Positions 10,176-20,084 are shown, numbered from the stretch's first letter. The stretch is 64,000 bases of DNA from Dactylosporangium sp. AC04546 (GCF_022095675.1 NZ_JAHYSG010000037.1:35142-99141); one strand, 5' to 3'. Numbers and translations: made by a program. The notes: generated by a model not told the origin, from the letters alone.

Positions 10176-10192
10176 CTCAACATCGTGACACG

Positions 10193-10220
10193 GCTGTCAA
10201 GCATCCCATCTGTTGACAGC
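10193..10220. promoter_or_regulatory. Inverted repeat operator/promoter upstream of the HTH methylase
   Basis: Arms GCTGTCAA (10193-10200) and TTGACAGC (10213-10220) are separated by 12 bases. Each arm contains a perfect TTGACA -35 hexamer, one per strand, so the element could serve divergent transcription of the methylase (minus) and the lipoprotein (plus). Autoregulation by the HTH of the methylase is possible but only inferred. Confidence 0.45.
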
Positions 10221-10381
10221 GTTCACAGACGATGCTCTCATTGACACCGCACCTGCACCTCAGGTGCCACCCGGATGAGACTTCCGGCAGGCATCGCCTG
10301 CCCGCCGCAGACCCGCACCACCGCATCGCCCCGCGCCGGACAGCCCGCCCGGGGTTCAATCCGCGAAGGAGCAACAGCACC

Positions 10382-10909
10382 ATGCGCAAGATCGTCACCG
10401 GGCTGGCCGCCGCCCTGGCACTGTTCGTCATCGCCTGCGGCGCCGCCCCGAAGAGCGACACCGTGAGCAAGGCGCCCGCCGCGAGCGGCACGGGCGCACC
10501 CGTCGCCGGCGCCGCGGCGGACACCCAGGCCGCCGCGCCCGAGGGCCCGAAGAAGTTCGCCGTGGGCGAGGTGGGTGTCCTGTCGATGGCGAACGGTTCG
10601 ACTGGTGAGGTCGTCGTCAAGAGCGTGAAGATGCAGGGCAAGGTGATCGTGGTGGCCGTTTCGATCACCTGCAAGAGCGGGTCGATGGACTACAACACCT
10701 TCGACTGGTCGATGCTGGCCGGTGACGGCACCAAGCTCGACATCGGCTTCAGCATCGACGTGAAGAACCAGCTCAACTCCGGCACCATCGGTGCCGGGCA
10801 GTCGGTCACGGGCAACCTCGTCTTCGAGGGCACCGCGGCGCAGATGAAGGGTGCGCAGGTGCAGTTCTCCCCGTCGTTCGACACCCTCGCCTACTGGGTC
10901 AACCCGTAG
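10382..10909 (+). CDS. Secreted lipoprotein, DUF4352-like
   Basis: A 175-residue protein with a short basic N-terminus, a hydrophobic signal and a lipobox (VIAC), so the cysteine is likely lipidated and the protein held on the outer face of the membrane. An Ala/Gly/Pro-rich linker follows, then an all-beta domain with patterns such as SFDTLAYWV that resembles immunoglobulin-like DUF4352 proteins. The function of that family is unclear. An AAGGAG ribosome site at 10366-10371 fixes the start. A strong hairpin follows the stop, so the gene is probably monocistronic. It sits between two defence-type clusters but shows no direct link to them. Confidence 0.8.
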   Translation: MRKIVTGLAAALALFVIACGAAPKSDTVSKAPAASGTGAPVAGAAADTQAAAPEGPKKFAVGEVGVLSMANGSTGEVVVKSVKMQGKVIVVAVSITCKSGSMDYNTFDWSMLAGDGTKLDIGFSIDVKNQLNSGTIGAGQSVTGNLVFEGTAAQMKGAQVQFSPSFDTLAYWVNP

Positions 10910-10917
10910 CCCCGTTC

Positions 10918-10948
10918 GTGGCGCCGCCTGATGTTCTGGCGGCGCCAC
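10918..10948 (+). terminator. Hairpin terminator after the lipoprotein gene
   Basis: An 11-bp perfect stem (GTGGCGCCGCC / GGCGGCGCCAC) with a 9-base loop begins nine bases after the stop. There is no U-tract, which is common in high-GC actinobacteria. Confidence 0.7.
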
Positions 10949-11166
10949 GCACCCACCCGCATCTCGAAGTGTGTTCGCGCGGTGGACAATGCGGCGCTGT
11001 CCGGGTTCTCTGTCCACGGCTCAACGCACGTCGTTCCCCGAGGAGTGACCAACTGGAATGCCCTCCACCGACCGACATCGTTGATCGGGCGAACGGCTTG
11101 AATCACTCCACCGAAGGACGAAGATCACCATCGTTGAGCAGCAACATCATTACGCTCAATCCAAGT

Positions 11167-11195
11167 TTGACAGCCAACGATCACAACTGGCTAAT
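11167..11195 (+). promoter_or_regulatory. Candidate promoter of the five-gene helicase/PLD cluster
   Basis: A consensus TTGACA (11167-11172) is followed after 17 bases by GCTAAT (11190-11195), about 30 bases before the first ATG. The surrounding 11100-11225 is noticeably more AT-rich than the flanking genes. The rest of the 10949-11225 gap shows no gene. Confidence 0.5.
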
Positions 11196-11225
11196 GACCA
11201 GCGGACGGCAAGGGGTGCCTGCTCG

Positions 11226-14200
11226 ATGACTCTCCTCTCATCGACTGGTGATGTGACGTTCGGCTACTTCCCCAACCATGAGCGAATCGACGTCGCGCTC
11301 GACCACGGTCGGTTCGCGCGCGCGCTCGTGCTGGACACGCCCGTGCGGTCGCTCGCCGACCAGGTGGGCGAGTGCCGGGTGCTGTGGCACCCTGAGGTGG
11401 AACTTCCCGAGGGCGTCTACTGGTTCCAAGGGGTCGACGGCGGCCCGATCATCCTGCAGGTCGCGGCCGGTGCCCTGCCGGGCGGCGCCATGGTGGAGTC
11501 GCCCTACGGCCTCGACGCCGAGCATCCGCTGCTCGCCGCGTGGGGCTGGGCAGAGGAACTGTGGCACGAGGCCGCGACGGTCCCTGCTCCGCTCTTCGCG
11601 GTCAACGAGGCTGCCCTCACTCACCCCGGCGGCGTGGACGTGGTGGTGCGCGACCGCAAGTTCCTCCGCGAGCATTGGTCCTACACGGTGATGGTCGAGG
11701 GCCGCCAGCAGGACGTCGTGGAGTCGCGGCTGCGCCCATGTCCGCAGATCGACGGGCCGCCGGTATGGGTGACCCGCGAGCCGACCCCGGCAAGCAGGTT
11801 CGGTGCCACGCTCACCCGCGCGAAGCTGCTGGGCAAGTTCGCCAACACGCTCTTCTCGTTCCGCGCCACGCGGACGACGTTCCGGCCTTACCAGTTCAAG
11901 CCGGTACTCAAGCTGCTGCAGACCGGCAAGGCGAGGCTACTCATCGCTGACGAGGTCGGCCTGGGAAAGACCATCGAGGCGGGCCTGATCTGGACCGAGC
12001 TGGAGGCCCGTGCGGAGGCCGACCGGGTGCTGGTCGTGTGCCCGTCGAGCCTGGTGGGCAAGTGGAAGGAGGAGATGGAGGACCGCTTCGGGTTCGAGCT
12101 CACGGAGCTCGACAGTGCTGGCCTGAAGTCTTTTCTCCAGCGCCACCAGGAGAACCGGTTGCCTGGCCGCCTGGCCTATATCTGCAGCCTCGAGCGGCTG
12201 CGCGCGTGGGCCGGGCTGGAGGAGCTGCAGGCCGTGCCGCCAGAGTTCGACCTGGTGATCGTTGACGAGGCGCATTCTATGCGCAACCAGGACACCAAGA
12301 GCTACGCGCTTGGCACTGAGCTGGCGGACTGGGCCGCGAACCTGGTCTTCCTCACCGCGACACCGATCAACCTCCGCGAGCGGGACCTGCTCAACCTGCT
12401 CGAACTCCTCGTGCCCGAGGATTACGAAAGCAGCCTGGACCTGCAGCTACGGCTGGAGCCCAACCGGGTCATCAACGCCGTCACGGCGCGCCTCGTCGAG
12501 AAGGGGGTTCGCGGCCGGGATCTGATCGCCCAGCTCGATGAGCTCAGGACCACATCGCTCGGTAGCGCGCTCATGCGGCGGCCCGACTTCGGGCTCCTGC
12601 GTGACGTGCTGGCCAAGGACAAGCTGACGCCTCGCGACATCGTCGACGCCAAGCGCTACCTGGCCGGACTGAATACTCTCTCCACCGTCATCACGCGCAC
12701 CAAGAAGGTCGAGGTCGACGACCGCAAGGCCAAGCGCAGCGAGGACCGGCGGGAGATCGAGTGGACCGACGCGGAGTCGGACTTCTACACGGAGTACGTC
12801 CGATGGTGCGCAGACCGGGCCGCGGCGATGAACAGCAACCTCTACTTCGCGATGCAGATGCCGCTGCGACTGGCCAGCGCATGCCTGCCGATGGCGCGTC
12901 AGGCGGTGCTCGATCCGCACGCCTTCGGCGACATCACCGACGCCGACTCGGACACCGCCGCCTACCGACTCGAGCCGCACGCCGACCTTGTCGCGGCCGC
13001 CCAGCGCCTCCCCGAGCACGTCGACACCAAGTTCGACACTTTGCGGAAAGTGCTGCGACGGCTGCACCAGCGGGAGCGCCGGGCCCTGGTCTTCACACAC
13101 TCCCGCCCGGCCCTGGCCTACCTCGTAGACCGGCTCGGCACCGAGTTCAAGGTTGCGGTCATGCACGGCGGGGTCAGCCGCGAGACGCGGCGCCAGATCA
13201 TGGCCGACTTCCGTGCCGGCGCCTATGACTTCGTGCTCGCCAACCGGGTGGCCAGCGAAGGTCTGGACTTCGAGTTCTGCGCAGCGGTGATCAACTATGA
13301 CCTGCCGTGGAACCCAATGGAGATCGAGCAGCGCATCGGCCGCATCGACCGGATCGGGCAGAAGGAGGAGACGATCCTCGTCGTCAACTTCGTCAACGAG
13401 GAGACCATCGACGAGCGCATCCTCGCACGCCTGCTGGATCGTATCGAGATCTTCGAGTCGTCCATCGGCGCGCTGGAGCCCATCATTTCCGCGCAGGCGC
13501 CGAGGGCACTGCAAGCCGGATTCGACTTCACGCTCACCGAAGAGCAGCGGGAACAGAAGCTGCACGAAGCGCTGACCGCCATCGAGGAGCAGCGTGCCGG
13601 CCTGCGGGACGTCTCGGACGCATCGAGCGCACTGCTGGTGAGCAACGACGTCGACGTTGCCGGGCTCGAGGACGACCTGGTGCGGACGGGCCGCTACATC
13701 GGGCAGCACGAGCTTGCTCTGCTGCTCGATGACTGGGCACGCACCGATGCCGCAACCGGCGTGAAGGTCGCGTCCGACGGCCTCACCCTGGAGTTACGTG
13801 GCAACGCCGCCATGGCCACCCGCGTTGACGATCTCGCCAAGTCCGCTCAGCGATCCCGTACGGAGACACGGTCGATCTCCGCGGATCTGCGCAACGAAGT
13901 GCCGCTCACGCTCGTCCTCGACCAGGAGCACGCCCGCACCCACGGCGGCACGCTGCTCGCCGCCACGAGCCCGCTCACCATGGCGGCGGCGGCGATCCCC
14001 GGTCACCGGCAGGCACGCTTCGGGTCACTGCGCATCACAACAGACGGGGACGAGGTCGCGCCCGGCACCTACGTCGTCGTGCTGGCCACGGCGGCGACGG
14101 CGTCCCGACGTGGTGACGAGATCTGGGGCGCCGCCGTCACGGAGACCGGACGCAACGCAGGCAACGGACCCGCAGACGCCCTGCTGGCCGCGCTAGCGGA

Positions 14201-14585
14201 GGGGAGGCTCGTTGACGCACCGCTGCCCACCATTGACCGGCTCCCCACCCTCGCCGAGCGCGCGATGAACCGCCTGCATCTGCGCCACCTGGAGGAACAG
14301 GCCCGGCGGGACGGCGAGTTCGATGCGCTGCAGGAGGCGCGGACCGTCACGGTCACCGCCCAGCACGAGCGCAAGCTGGCGACGATCCGCAAGCGCATCG
14401 AGACTGCGCTGTCACGCGGCCGTGGGCACAGCGCAGTCGCGGGATTCCGAGGCCAGGAACGCCGCGCGGAGGAAAAGTTCACCGCATTACTGGAAGACAT
14501 CCGCACCGCGGGCCAACCCGAGATCCGGCTCGAGCCGCTCGCCGCATGCATTGTCCAGATTGTCGACCGGACGGAGACGAGATGA
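11226..14585 (+). CDS. RapA/HepA-like SNF2 helicase
   Basis: A 1119-residue protein. Residues 1-200 are a beta-rich domain of unclear family, followed by a SNF2 core: DEVGLGKT (242-249), a DEAH box near 346, TATP, then a helicase-C half with ANRVASEGLDF near 672 and QRIGRIDRIGQ. The final 350 residues are helical and highly charged. The layout matches RapA/HepA-type ATPases that remodel DNA-protein complexes; members also occur as DNA translocases in defence loci. It is the first gene of a plus-strand cluster, and its TGA overlaps the ATG of the next gene by four bases. A true housekeeping RapA is unlikely in this context. Confidence 0.88.
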   Translation: MTLLSSTGDVTFGYFPNHERIDVALDHGRFARALVLDTPVRSLADQVGECRVLWHPEVELPEGVYWFQGVDGGPIILQVAAGALPGGAMVESPYGLDAEHPLLAAWGWAEELWHEAATVPAPLFAVNEAALTHPGGVDVVVRDRKFLREHWSYTVMVEGRQQDVVESRLRPCPQIDGPPVWVTREPTPASRFGATLTRAKLLGKFANTLFSFRATRTTFRPYQFKPVLKLLQTGKARLLIADEVGLGKTIEAGLIWTELEARAEADRVLVVCPSSLVGKWKEEMEDRFGFELTELDSAGLKSFLQRHQENRLPGRLAYICSLERLRAWAGLEELQAVPPEFDLVIVDEAHSMRNQDTKSYALGTELADWAANLVFLTATPINLRERDLLNLLELLVPEDYESSLDLQLRLEPNRVINAVTARLVEKGVRGRDLIAQLDELRTTSLGSALMRRPDFGLLRDVLAKDKLTPRDIVDAKRYLAGLNTLSTVITRTKKVEVDDRKAKRSEDRREIEWTDAESDFYTEYVRWCADRAAAMNSNLYFAMQMPLRLASACLPMARQAVLDPHAFGDITDADSDTAAYRLEPHADLVAAAQRLPEHVDTKFDTLRKVLRRLHQRERRALVFTHSRPALAYLVDRLGTEFKVAVMHGGVSRETRRQIMADFRAGAYDFVLANRVASEGLDFEFCAAVINYDLPWNPMEIEQRIGRIDRIGQKEETILVVNFVNEETIDERILARLLDRIEIFESSIGALEPIISAQAPRALQAGFDFTLTEEQREQKLHEALTAIEEQRAGLRDVSDASSALLVSNDVDVAGLEDDLVRTGRYIGQHELALLLDDWARTDAATGVKVASDGLTLELRGNAAMATRVDDLAKSAQRSRTETRSISADLRNEVPLTLVLDQEHARTHGGTLLAATSPLTMAAAAIPGHRQARFGSLRITTDGDEVAPGTYVVVLATAATASRRGDEIWGAAVTETGRNAGNGPADALLAALAEGRLVDAPLPTIDRLPTLAERAMNRLHLRHLEEQARRDGEFDALQEARTVTVTAQHERKLATIRKRIETALSRGRGHSAVAGFRGQERRAEEKFTALLEDIRTAGQPEIRLEPLAACIVQIVDRTETR

Positions 14586-16612
14586 CCTTGCGAAGGAAAC
14601 AGCTCGATCTCGAGGACGAGCGGACCGCGCAGAAGCGCTACCGCAAGAAGATGCAGGACAAGGTCGTATGGCCCGTCGCGCACTACGGTCCCAAGAACAC
14701 CGCCAGGACCGGCAACGGGGCGCCCCGCCGCCCCGTCATGCCGCCCGGTCAGCTCGTCGGCCGCGTCGCCCTGACAACGCCCGATGAGGACCTTCTTAGC
14801 GGCCACGCCGACTTCTATATCGGTGAGAGCTACGCCGACCTCGAAGGCGTCAAAGTTTACAGCTGGGCCTCCGACGTCGCCTGCACGTTCTTCCGCGGGT
14901 CCAGGCATCACGAGTTCTGCGAGGACGTCGCCGTCATTCGCGCCTTCGTCCACCGGCTCGACGAAATCGTCGACTTCCACGACGAGCCAATCGCAGACGA
15001 GATCCCGGCGCAGCCCTTCCGCAAGCGCACGCTGACCATCCCCACGGCACCGGGCCGCAAGGGCACGCTCCGCCCGCCAGCAAAGCCTCCGGTGGCGCCA
15101 CAACCTCCGACCCCGCCGTCTGCGGCGCCCCGGTCCGCGCCGGCACACCGCGCCCCGACACAACCCACTCACCCGAAGCCCGCGACGCCGCCGCCCGCTC
15201 AGCCCGTACGGCCAGCGGTTCCGGCCGCGCGAGCGGCTGCCGGGTCGGGGCGCGCGGCACCGCCGCCCGTGCGTGCTGAGGCCCTTCTTCGCGCGCAGCT
15301 CGCCGCACCTCGCACGAAGAGCCTCGCCCCCGTGCTCGCCACTCTCCAGCCGGACCAGTACGACCTCGTCACCGTGCCAGCGATGGACAGCATGATCATC
15401 GAAGGTCAGCCCGGCACCGGCAAGACCATCGTCGCTTCCCACCGGGCGGCCTACCTCGTCAGCGACGACACTCGCGCGGAGAACACCCTCGATGGCGACG
15501 TCCTGATCGTGGGACCGACCAGTAGCTACTCGCGGCACGTACGGACGGTGATCGACCGGCTCACCGGCGGATCGGAGCGGGTCCGGGTCCTCTCGCTGCC
15601 CGAGCTGATGCTGCACATCCTCGACATGCGGCGCGAGCCCCAGGGCACGATCTCCCGATCCTGGCAGGACGTCGACAAGGACCTGGCCATGTTCGTGCGC
15701 GCCGCGGTCACGCGGCTGAAGGCCACCGGCACGATGCCCACACCGGACGACGTCTACGAACACCTCCGTCGCAACCACACCAGTGGACACCCGGTGACCA
15801 GGGACCCGGAGTGGGTCGCCTATCTGCGCAGGCTCCCACCGGCCCGGGGGGCGCTGACCATGCGGGCGCACACCCCACTGCTCGCGACCATCCAATGGGA
15901 GGTCGCCAAGCCAATCGACCTCGTGGGCATCGAACACATCATCGTCGACGAGGCCCAGGACGTTACCCCGTTGGAGTGGATCCTGCTGGCGTCGATGAAC
16001 GAGGCCCACGCGTGGACACTCATCGGTGACCTGAACCAGCGGCGCTCCGACCACACGCTGGCGTCGTGGAGGCAGGTCCTGGCTCTGCTCGCCGTCCCTG
16101 ACGGCGATCCCCCGATCCGCCGGCTCGAACGGGGTTACCGGTCCACCCGGCCGATTCTTGAATACGCCAACCGGCTCCTTCCGGCTGCGGAGCGTGCGGT
16201 ACTGGCCTTCCAGGAGGAGGGGCCTGAGCCGACCGTCGAGAAATGCCAGCAGTCGGGGCTGGGCACCACAGTGCTCCGCCACGTCACCCGTCTGCAGGCT
16301 GCCCATTCTCAAGGCACCGTCGCTGTCATCACAGCCAACCCGAAGGCTGCCGAAACCATGCTGCGCCTGGCGGGCTGGGCGAAGTCCCTGAACGACCCCT
16401 ACACCTGGCAGGACTCGGAGCGCGAGGTGACTGTGGCCCACCCGGACAGCGCCCGCGGGTTGGAGTTCGATGGTGTCGTCGTGGTCGAGCCCGCCGACTT
16501 CCCGCAGAACCTGGGCCGGCAGGGACCGCTCTACACGGCGCTCACCCGGCCGAATCGCGAGCTGGCCGTGGTCCACACCAAGCCGCTGCCTGAGCGGCTA
16601 CGGAAGAGGTAG
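14582..16612 (+). CDS. UvrD/HelD-like superfamily 1 helicase
   Basis: A 676-residue protein coupled to the upstream helicase by an ATGA overlap, which fixes the start at 14582. Residues 1-160 are a folded domain of unclear type, 165-240 a Pro/Ala-rich linker, and 260-676 an SF1 ATPase: Walker A GQPGTGKT (275-282), DEAQD (about 456), GDLNQRR, GYRSTRP, a motif V region with ARGLEFDGVVV, and TALTRPNREL. The organisation recalls HelD/helicase IV-type proteins, which act on RNA polymerase or DNA ends. In this operon it more likely assists the PLD/SNF2 components; that role is inference. Confidence 0.85.
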   Translation: MTLRRKQLDLEDERTAQKRYRKKMQDKVVWPVAHYGPKNTARTGNGAPRRPVMPPGQLVGRVALTTPDEDLLSGHADFYIGESYADLEGVKVYSWASDVACTFFRGSRHHEFCEDVAVIRAFVHRLDEIVDFHDEPIADEIPAQPFRKRTLTIPTAPGRKGTLRPPAKPPVAPQPPTPPSAAPRSAPAHRAPTQPTHPKPATPPPAQPVRPAVPAARAAAGSGRAAPPPVRAEALLRAQLAAPRTKSLAPVLATLQPDQYDLVTVPAMDSMIIEGQPGTGKTIVASHRAAYLVSDDTRAENTLDGDVLIVGPTSSYSRHVRTVIDRLTGGSERVRVLSLPELMLHILDMRREPQGTISRSWQDVDKDLAMFVRAAVTRLKATGTMPTPDDVYEHLRRNHTSGHPVTRDPEWVAYLRRLPPARGALTMRAHTPLLATIQWEVAKPIDLVGIEHIIVDEAQDVTPLEWILLASMNEAHAWTLIGDLNQRRSDHTLASWRQVLALLAVPDGDPPIRRLERGYRSTRPILEYANRLLPAAERAVLAFQEEGPEPTVEKCQQSGLGTTVLRHVTRLQAAHSQGTVAVITANPKAAETMLRLAGWAKSLNDPYTWQDSEREVTVAHPDSARGLEFDGVVVVEPADFPQNLGRQGPLYTALTRPNRELAVVHTKPLPERLRKR

Positions 16613-16791
16613 CGACACTCGCGCCGCCTTCGACCCCTACAACGTCTGCGGTTTGACCTGGCCCTCCAACCACTCCAGCTCTTAATCCCGTCAATCGGTT
16701 AGCCCCGTTATTCCCCACAACCCCTGCACTCAACTCCGCGGACCGGCCGCCTTATCGCGACCGGCTCGGCTCCCTCACCGAAGGATGCGCA

Positions 16792-18087
16792 GTGACAGCG
16801 GCACTTCTTGCACAGTTCCCGAGGTTCTCCGAGTACGACCCCGGTGCTGCTGGGGAAGGCAGCCTGGACCCGCTCGGCCTCGGTGCAGTCGCGGACCGAA
16901 TCGCCGACCGGCTGGCGCCTGGTGTGCGCGCCCGCATGAGTCAGCCACGCTTCGTCGCGCTGTCAGCCGTCGGCGCATTCGCCTGCCAACCCATCAGCGA
17001 CCTTGTCGCCAGCGACGGAAAGACGACGTTTGACCTCGCGTTTGAGTGGTTGGTCGTCGAGTCGCTGGTACAGCATCCGAACCCTGATCGCTTGAGAGGA
17101 GTCCCAGGCAGCCAGAAGGCTCAACGCGCCGCCAAGACCGGCGACCGCCTCAGCGCCTCGACCTATCTGGCCGGTCCCCGAGTCTTCGGCTTCACCGGCG
17201 TTTATCGGCCCTTCGCACAGGACGCTCAGGTGCTCGGCTCCGACGGTCTGCCCGCCGCCAACGCCGAACCCTTGATCGACGCTTGGGAGAAAGATCAGCA
17301 GCTCGGCGGTTTCATCACTGGCGAGTCCGGGTCGGCTGGCTTGAGACTCCGTCGAGAGATCGAGAAGGAGTGCCTGGCTGCGCTTCGGGCAGCCCACTCG
17401 AGCGCACCGCGCACCGGTTGGCTAATGAAGCAACTGGCCGACACGATGGCCCCACGTGAAGGCGGACTCCACGAGCGAGCCGTGCTCCGCAACCTGATCA
17501 CGACCGGCAAACACGAAGTCCGCAACGAACTCACCTGGCTCTTGAGCAGGGAGCTGCCACCGCCAGACGCGAGTCAAAAAGAAATCGCCCAGACGCTCGC
17601 TATGCAGGCATCACCCGCCACCAGGATGGCCCTGATGGCCGCCATCAAGTTCGAGAGTTGCGCGACTGCGATCGAATACGCGTTCCGCCGATTGTTGGCA
17701 TACGCCACTTCGCTCGGCGGCCTCTTCACCGTAAGCCAGGGAACGAATACACCGCAGCTAAGCGGCCTCGCGCCGGACCTGGGCACATTCACGAAGCGGG
17801 CGATCGACGCCGTCTCCGAGTTGGACGACTCGCTCGCCCATGAGGTCGTCGACTGTTTCGCTCACTTTGACCACGCGATGAGTCCTTCGGAGTTTGTCGA
17901 CGCGCTCCTCGCTCGACACCAGCAGGTGCAGGATACGAAGGGCAAGCGCATGTGGCTCGACCCGATCAAGCACCAGTGGGCGGTGCGCCCGCCCTATCGG
18001 AACCAAAGTGCCGATCTGGTCGACGACGTCTGGACCCATCCGATACGACTACACACACTCGTCTCGTTCCTCAAGGCCACGGCATGA
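16792..18087 (+). CDS. Conserved-looking protein of unknown function in the helicase/PLD cluster
   Basis: A 431-residue soluble protein that I do not recognise. It has no signal peptide, no membrane segment and no nucleotide-binding motif. The N-terminal 110 residues (DPLGLGAVADRIAD, then ARMSQPRFVALSAVGAF) vaguely recall DUF6361-type proteins that accompany PLD-helicase pairs in defence loci; this is an impression of pattern only. The middle and C-terminus are helical. The GTG start has AAGGA at 16781-16785. A 179-bp gap separates it from the HelD-like gene, while its stop overlaps the PLD gene start (ATGA), so genes three to five form the tightest unit and may have their own promoter. Confidence 0.75.
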   Translation: MTAALLAQFPRFSEYDPGAAGEGSLDPLGLGAVADRIADRLAPGVRARMSQPRFVALSAVGAFACQPISDLVASDGKTTFDLAFEWLVVESLVQHPNPDRLRGVPGSQKAQRAAKTGDRLSASTYLAGPRVFGFTGVYRPFAQDAQVLGSDGLPAANAEPLIDAWEKDQQLGGFITGESGSAGLRLRREIEKECLAALRAAHSSAPRTGWLMKQLADTMAPREGGLHERAVLRNLITTGKHEVRNELTWLLSRELPPPDASQKEIAQTLAMQASPATRMALMAAIKFESCATAIEYAFRRLLAYATSLGGLFTVSQGTNTPQLSGLAPDLGTFTKRAIDAVSELDDSLAHEVVDCFAHFDHAMSPSEFVDALLARHQQVQDTKGKRMWLDPIKHQWAVRPPYRNQSADLVDDVWTHPIRLHTLVSFLKATA

Positions 18088-20084
18088 AGCCGACGCCACT
18101 TCTCGACTTCTGGCAGAAGCCGGACGGGGCAGGGGACCCGGTCGCCGTTCTGGGCACCACCTTTACCCTCGATCCCGACTTCTTCGAAAGAAGCTGCCTC
18201 GCCCGGTTTCTTGCCGTGGAGAGCGTCGACGAAGGCACGGGGTCAGCCGAGGACCTGGTAGCACGACTCGAGCTCGCGGACGGCCTCCTAGCCCCGATGG
18301 TCACGGTGCTCGCTGACCGCAGCGCCCAGTCCGAACGTTCGACACTTCGCTGGGACCTGCTGCATTGCCACGTGGACAGTGGGCTGCTGCACGCCAAGGT
18401 CGCGGTCCTGCTCTGGGAACGAGCCACGCGCGTCATCGTCGGATCGGCAAACCTCACGCCAGCGGGCTACCGCCACAACATCGAACTCGCCATGGCCGCC
18501 GACCTCGGCCCCAACTGCGTCGTCCCACCTGACGTGCTCGGTGCCATCGCCGACGAGATGGAGTCCTACCTCGGCTTGGTGCCCGGTCTCGACGGCGACG
18601 TACCAGCAAACAGGCAAGCTAGGCGCATCCTGCGGGTCTTTCGCGATCGGATCGTAGCCCAGTCTCCAGTGCGCACGAAGCTGGCTGTCTCACTCGCCCC
18701 CACCAATGCCATCACCCGGCCCCTGGATCAGATCACCGACGTGTGGAGCGGCGCACAACCGTTGGAAGCAACTCACGTCTCAGCGTTCTGGGACTCCAGC
18801 GACCCATCTGTTCTCAAGGCGGTCTCCGCGATGCTCACTGGCCGGCCGGCCTCCGATCGCTGGCACAGCGTCGCAGTCACCATCGGACCGGGCGGTGAGA
18901 CCTCTTTTCCTCCCGACTTCCTGAAGGCCAGGCTTGTGGACGAGGTAGTGCAGCTCGGCCCGTTGGACGAGAACATCCGCCCATTGCATGCCAAGTGTCT
19001 CGTCATCAACAGCAAACAGTGGGTTGCCGCCCTGGTTGGCAGCTCGAACCACACAGCGGCCGGACTGGGGCTCGGAGGATCGCGCCGCCATCGGGAACTC
19101 AACGTGTGGCTCGGCGCGCCCCTGGACAGCGAAGAAGGACAAGCGCTGTGGAACCTCGTCCAGTGTGGCGCCCCAGTGGAACTGGACGCGCGATACGAAC
19201 AGTCCGAGGACGAGGACGAAGCCGACGACCTCGCTGTCCTGCCACCGTTCTTCCAACTCTGCCGGCTCGCCAAGAACGGCGACGCTTGGGAACTACGGTT
19301 GTCGTTTGACCCGAAGGAACCACCTGCTGACTGGCGAATCGCACTGCCCACGCACGCCGTCGTGCTCAACCGGGAGGCATGGCTGGCTCAGGGATCTCCT
19401 ATATCCTACTTTCACCCGGTCGAGGCCGATCAGCTCCCGATGTTCCTCGACGTCGAGTGGAGCGGCAGCGCGGCAACTTGGGCCGTCATCGCCGACCGCC
19501 GCCACGACCTGCCCCTCGGGCCGGGACTCTCGGACCTACATTCATCGCAGTTTCTCGATGCCCTCGCTACCGGTAAGTCCCTGGCCCAAGTACTCCGCGA
19601 GAAGCTCGAACGCGACGCTCAGGCCGCCTCCGCAGGTGAGCAGTCCAGCATCGTCACCGACCCTCTCAAACGCTTCGACTCGCGTAGCACGCTGCTCCGG
19701 CGTGGCCGCGCGCTTGCCGCCGCACTCACTGCGCTTGAACGCAGACTGGCCCGCCCCGTCACAACCCTGGACACATTGGAGGCCAGGCTCCTGGGACCAC
19801 TGGGCCCACAATTCGTCGCATCCAAAGTCGTCGCGGAGTACTTCGAAGGCGCCCAACCGCGACCCGACACGATGTTCACGCTCGCTGAGATCGCCCTATC
19901 GGTTGCGCGGGTTCCGTGGAACGAGACGCTTCAGCACATCGACCGCGCCGAGGGCGTACGGCTCGTCGAAGAGACGCTCGATCACCTCGACTGTCTTCGC
20001 GCCCAGCTAGGCGGCGAGCCGGCGGACCTAGCCGGCTACGCCACCCGCGCGATCAAGGAGGCCAAGCGATGCCTCGTCTCCTGA
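18084..20084 (+). CDS. PLD-family protein with two HKD-like motifs
   Basis: A 666-residue protein with two phospholipase-D-type half-sites: HAK (from residue 103) with GSANLT (about 120), and HAK (from 302) with GSSNHT (about 319). In both the aspartate of HxKxxxxD is replaced (Leu, Asn), as in some PLD-type nucleases; the paired His, Lys and Asn remain, so a nuclease active site is plausible. The C-terminal 270 residues are helical and unrecognised. Start at 18084 follows from the ATGA overlap with the previous stop. The downstream helicase overlaps its end by 16 bases. PLD nuclease plus SNF2 helicase is a recurrent anti-phage pairing, for example in DISARM (DrmC) and Mokosh. Confidence 0.85.
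   Translation: MKPTPLLDFWQKPDGAGDPVAVLGTTFTLDPDFFERSCLARFLAVESVDEGTGSAEDLVARLELADGLLAPMVTVLADRSAQSERSTLRWDLLHCHVDSGLLHAKVAVLLWERATRVIVGSANLTPAGYRHNIELAMAADLGPNCVVPPDVLGAIADEMESYLGLVPGLDGDVPANRQARRILRVFRDRIVAQSPVRTKLAVSLAPTNAITRPLDQITDVWSGAQPLEATHVSAFWDSSDPSVLKAVSAMLTGRPASDRWHSVAVTIGPGGETSFPPDFLKARLVDEVVQLGPLDENIRPLHAKCLVINSKQWVAALVGSSNHTAAGLGLGGSRRHRELNVWLGAPLDSEEGQALWNLVQCGAPVELDARYEQSEDEDEADDLAVLPPFFQLCRLAKNGDAWELRLSFDPKEPPADWRIALPTHAVVLNREAWLAQGSPISYFHPVEADQLPMFLDVEWSGSAATWAVIADRRHDLPLGPGLSDLHSSQFLDALATGKSLAQVLREKLERDAQAASAGEQSSIVTDPLKRFDSRSTLLRRGRALAAALTALERRLARPVTTLDTLEARLLGPLGPQFVASKVVAEYFEGAQPRPDTMFTLAEIALSVARVPWNETLQHIDRAEGVRLVEETLDHLDCLRAQLGGEPADLAGYATRAIKEAKRCLVS

Noticed and set aside
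14069..16576. 835-codon minus-strand frame
   Set aside because: Antisense to the helicase genes, which carry all SF1/SF2 motifs.
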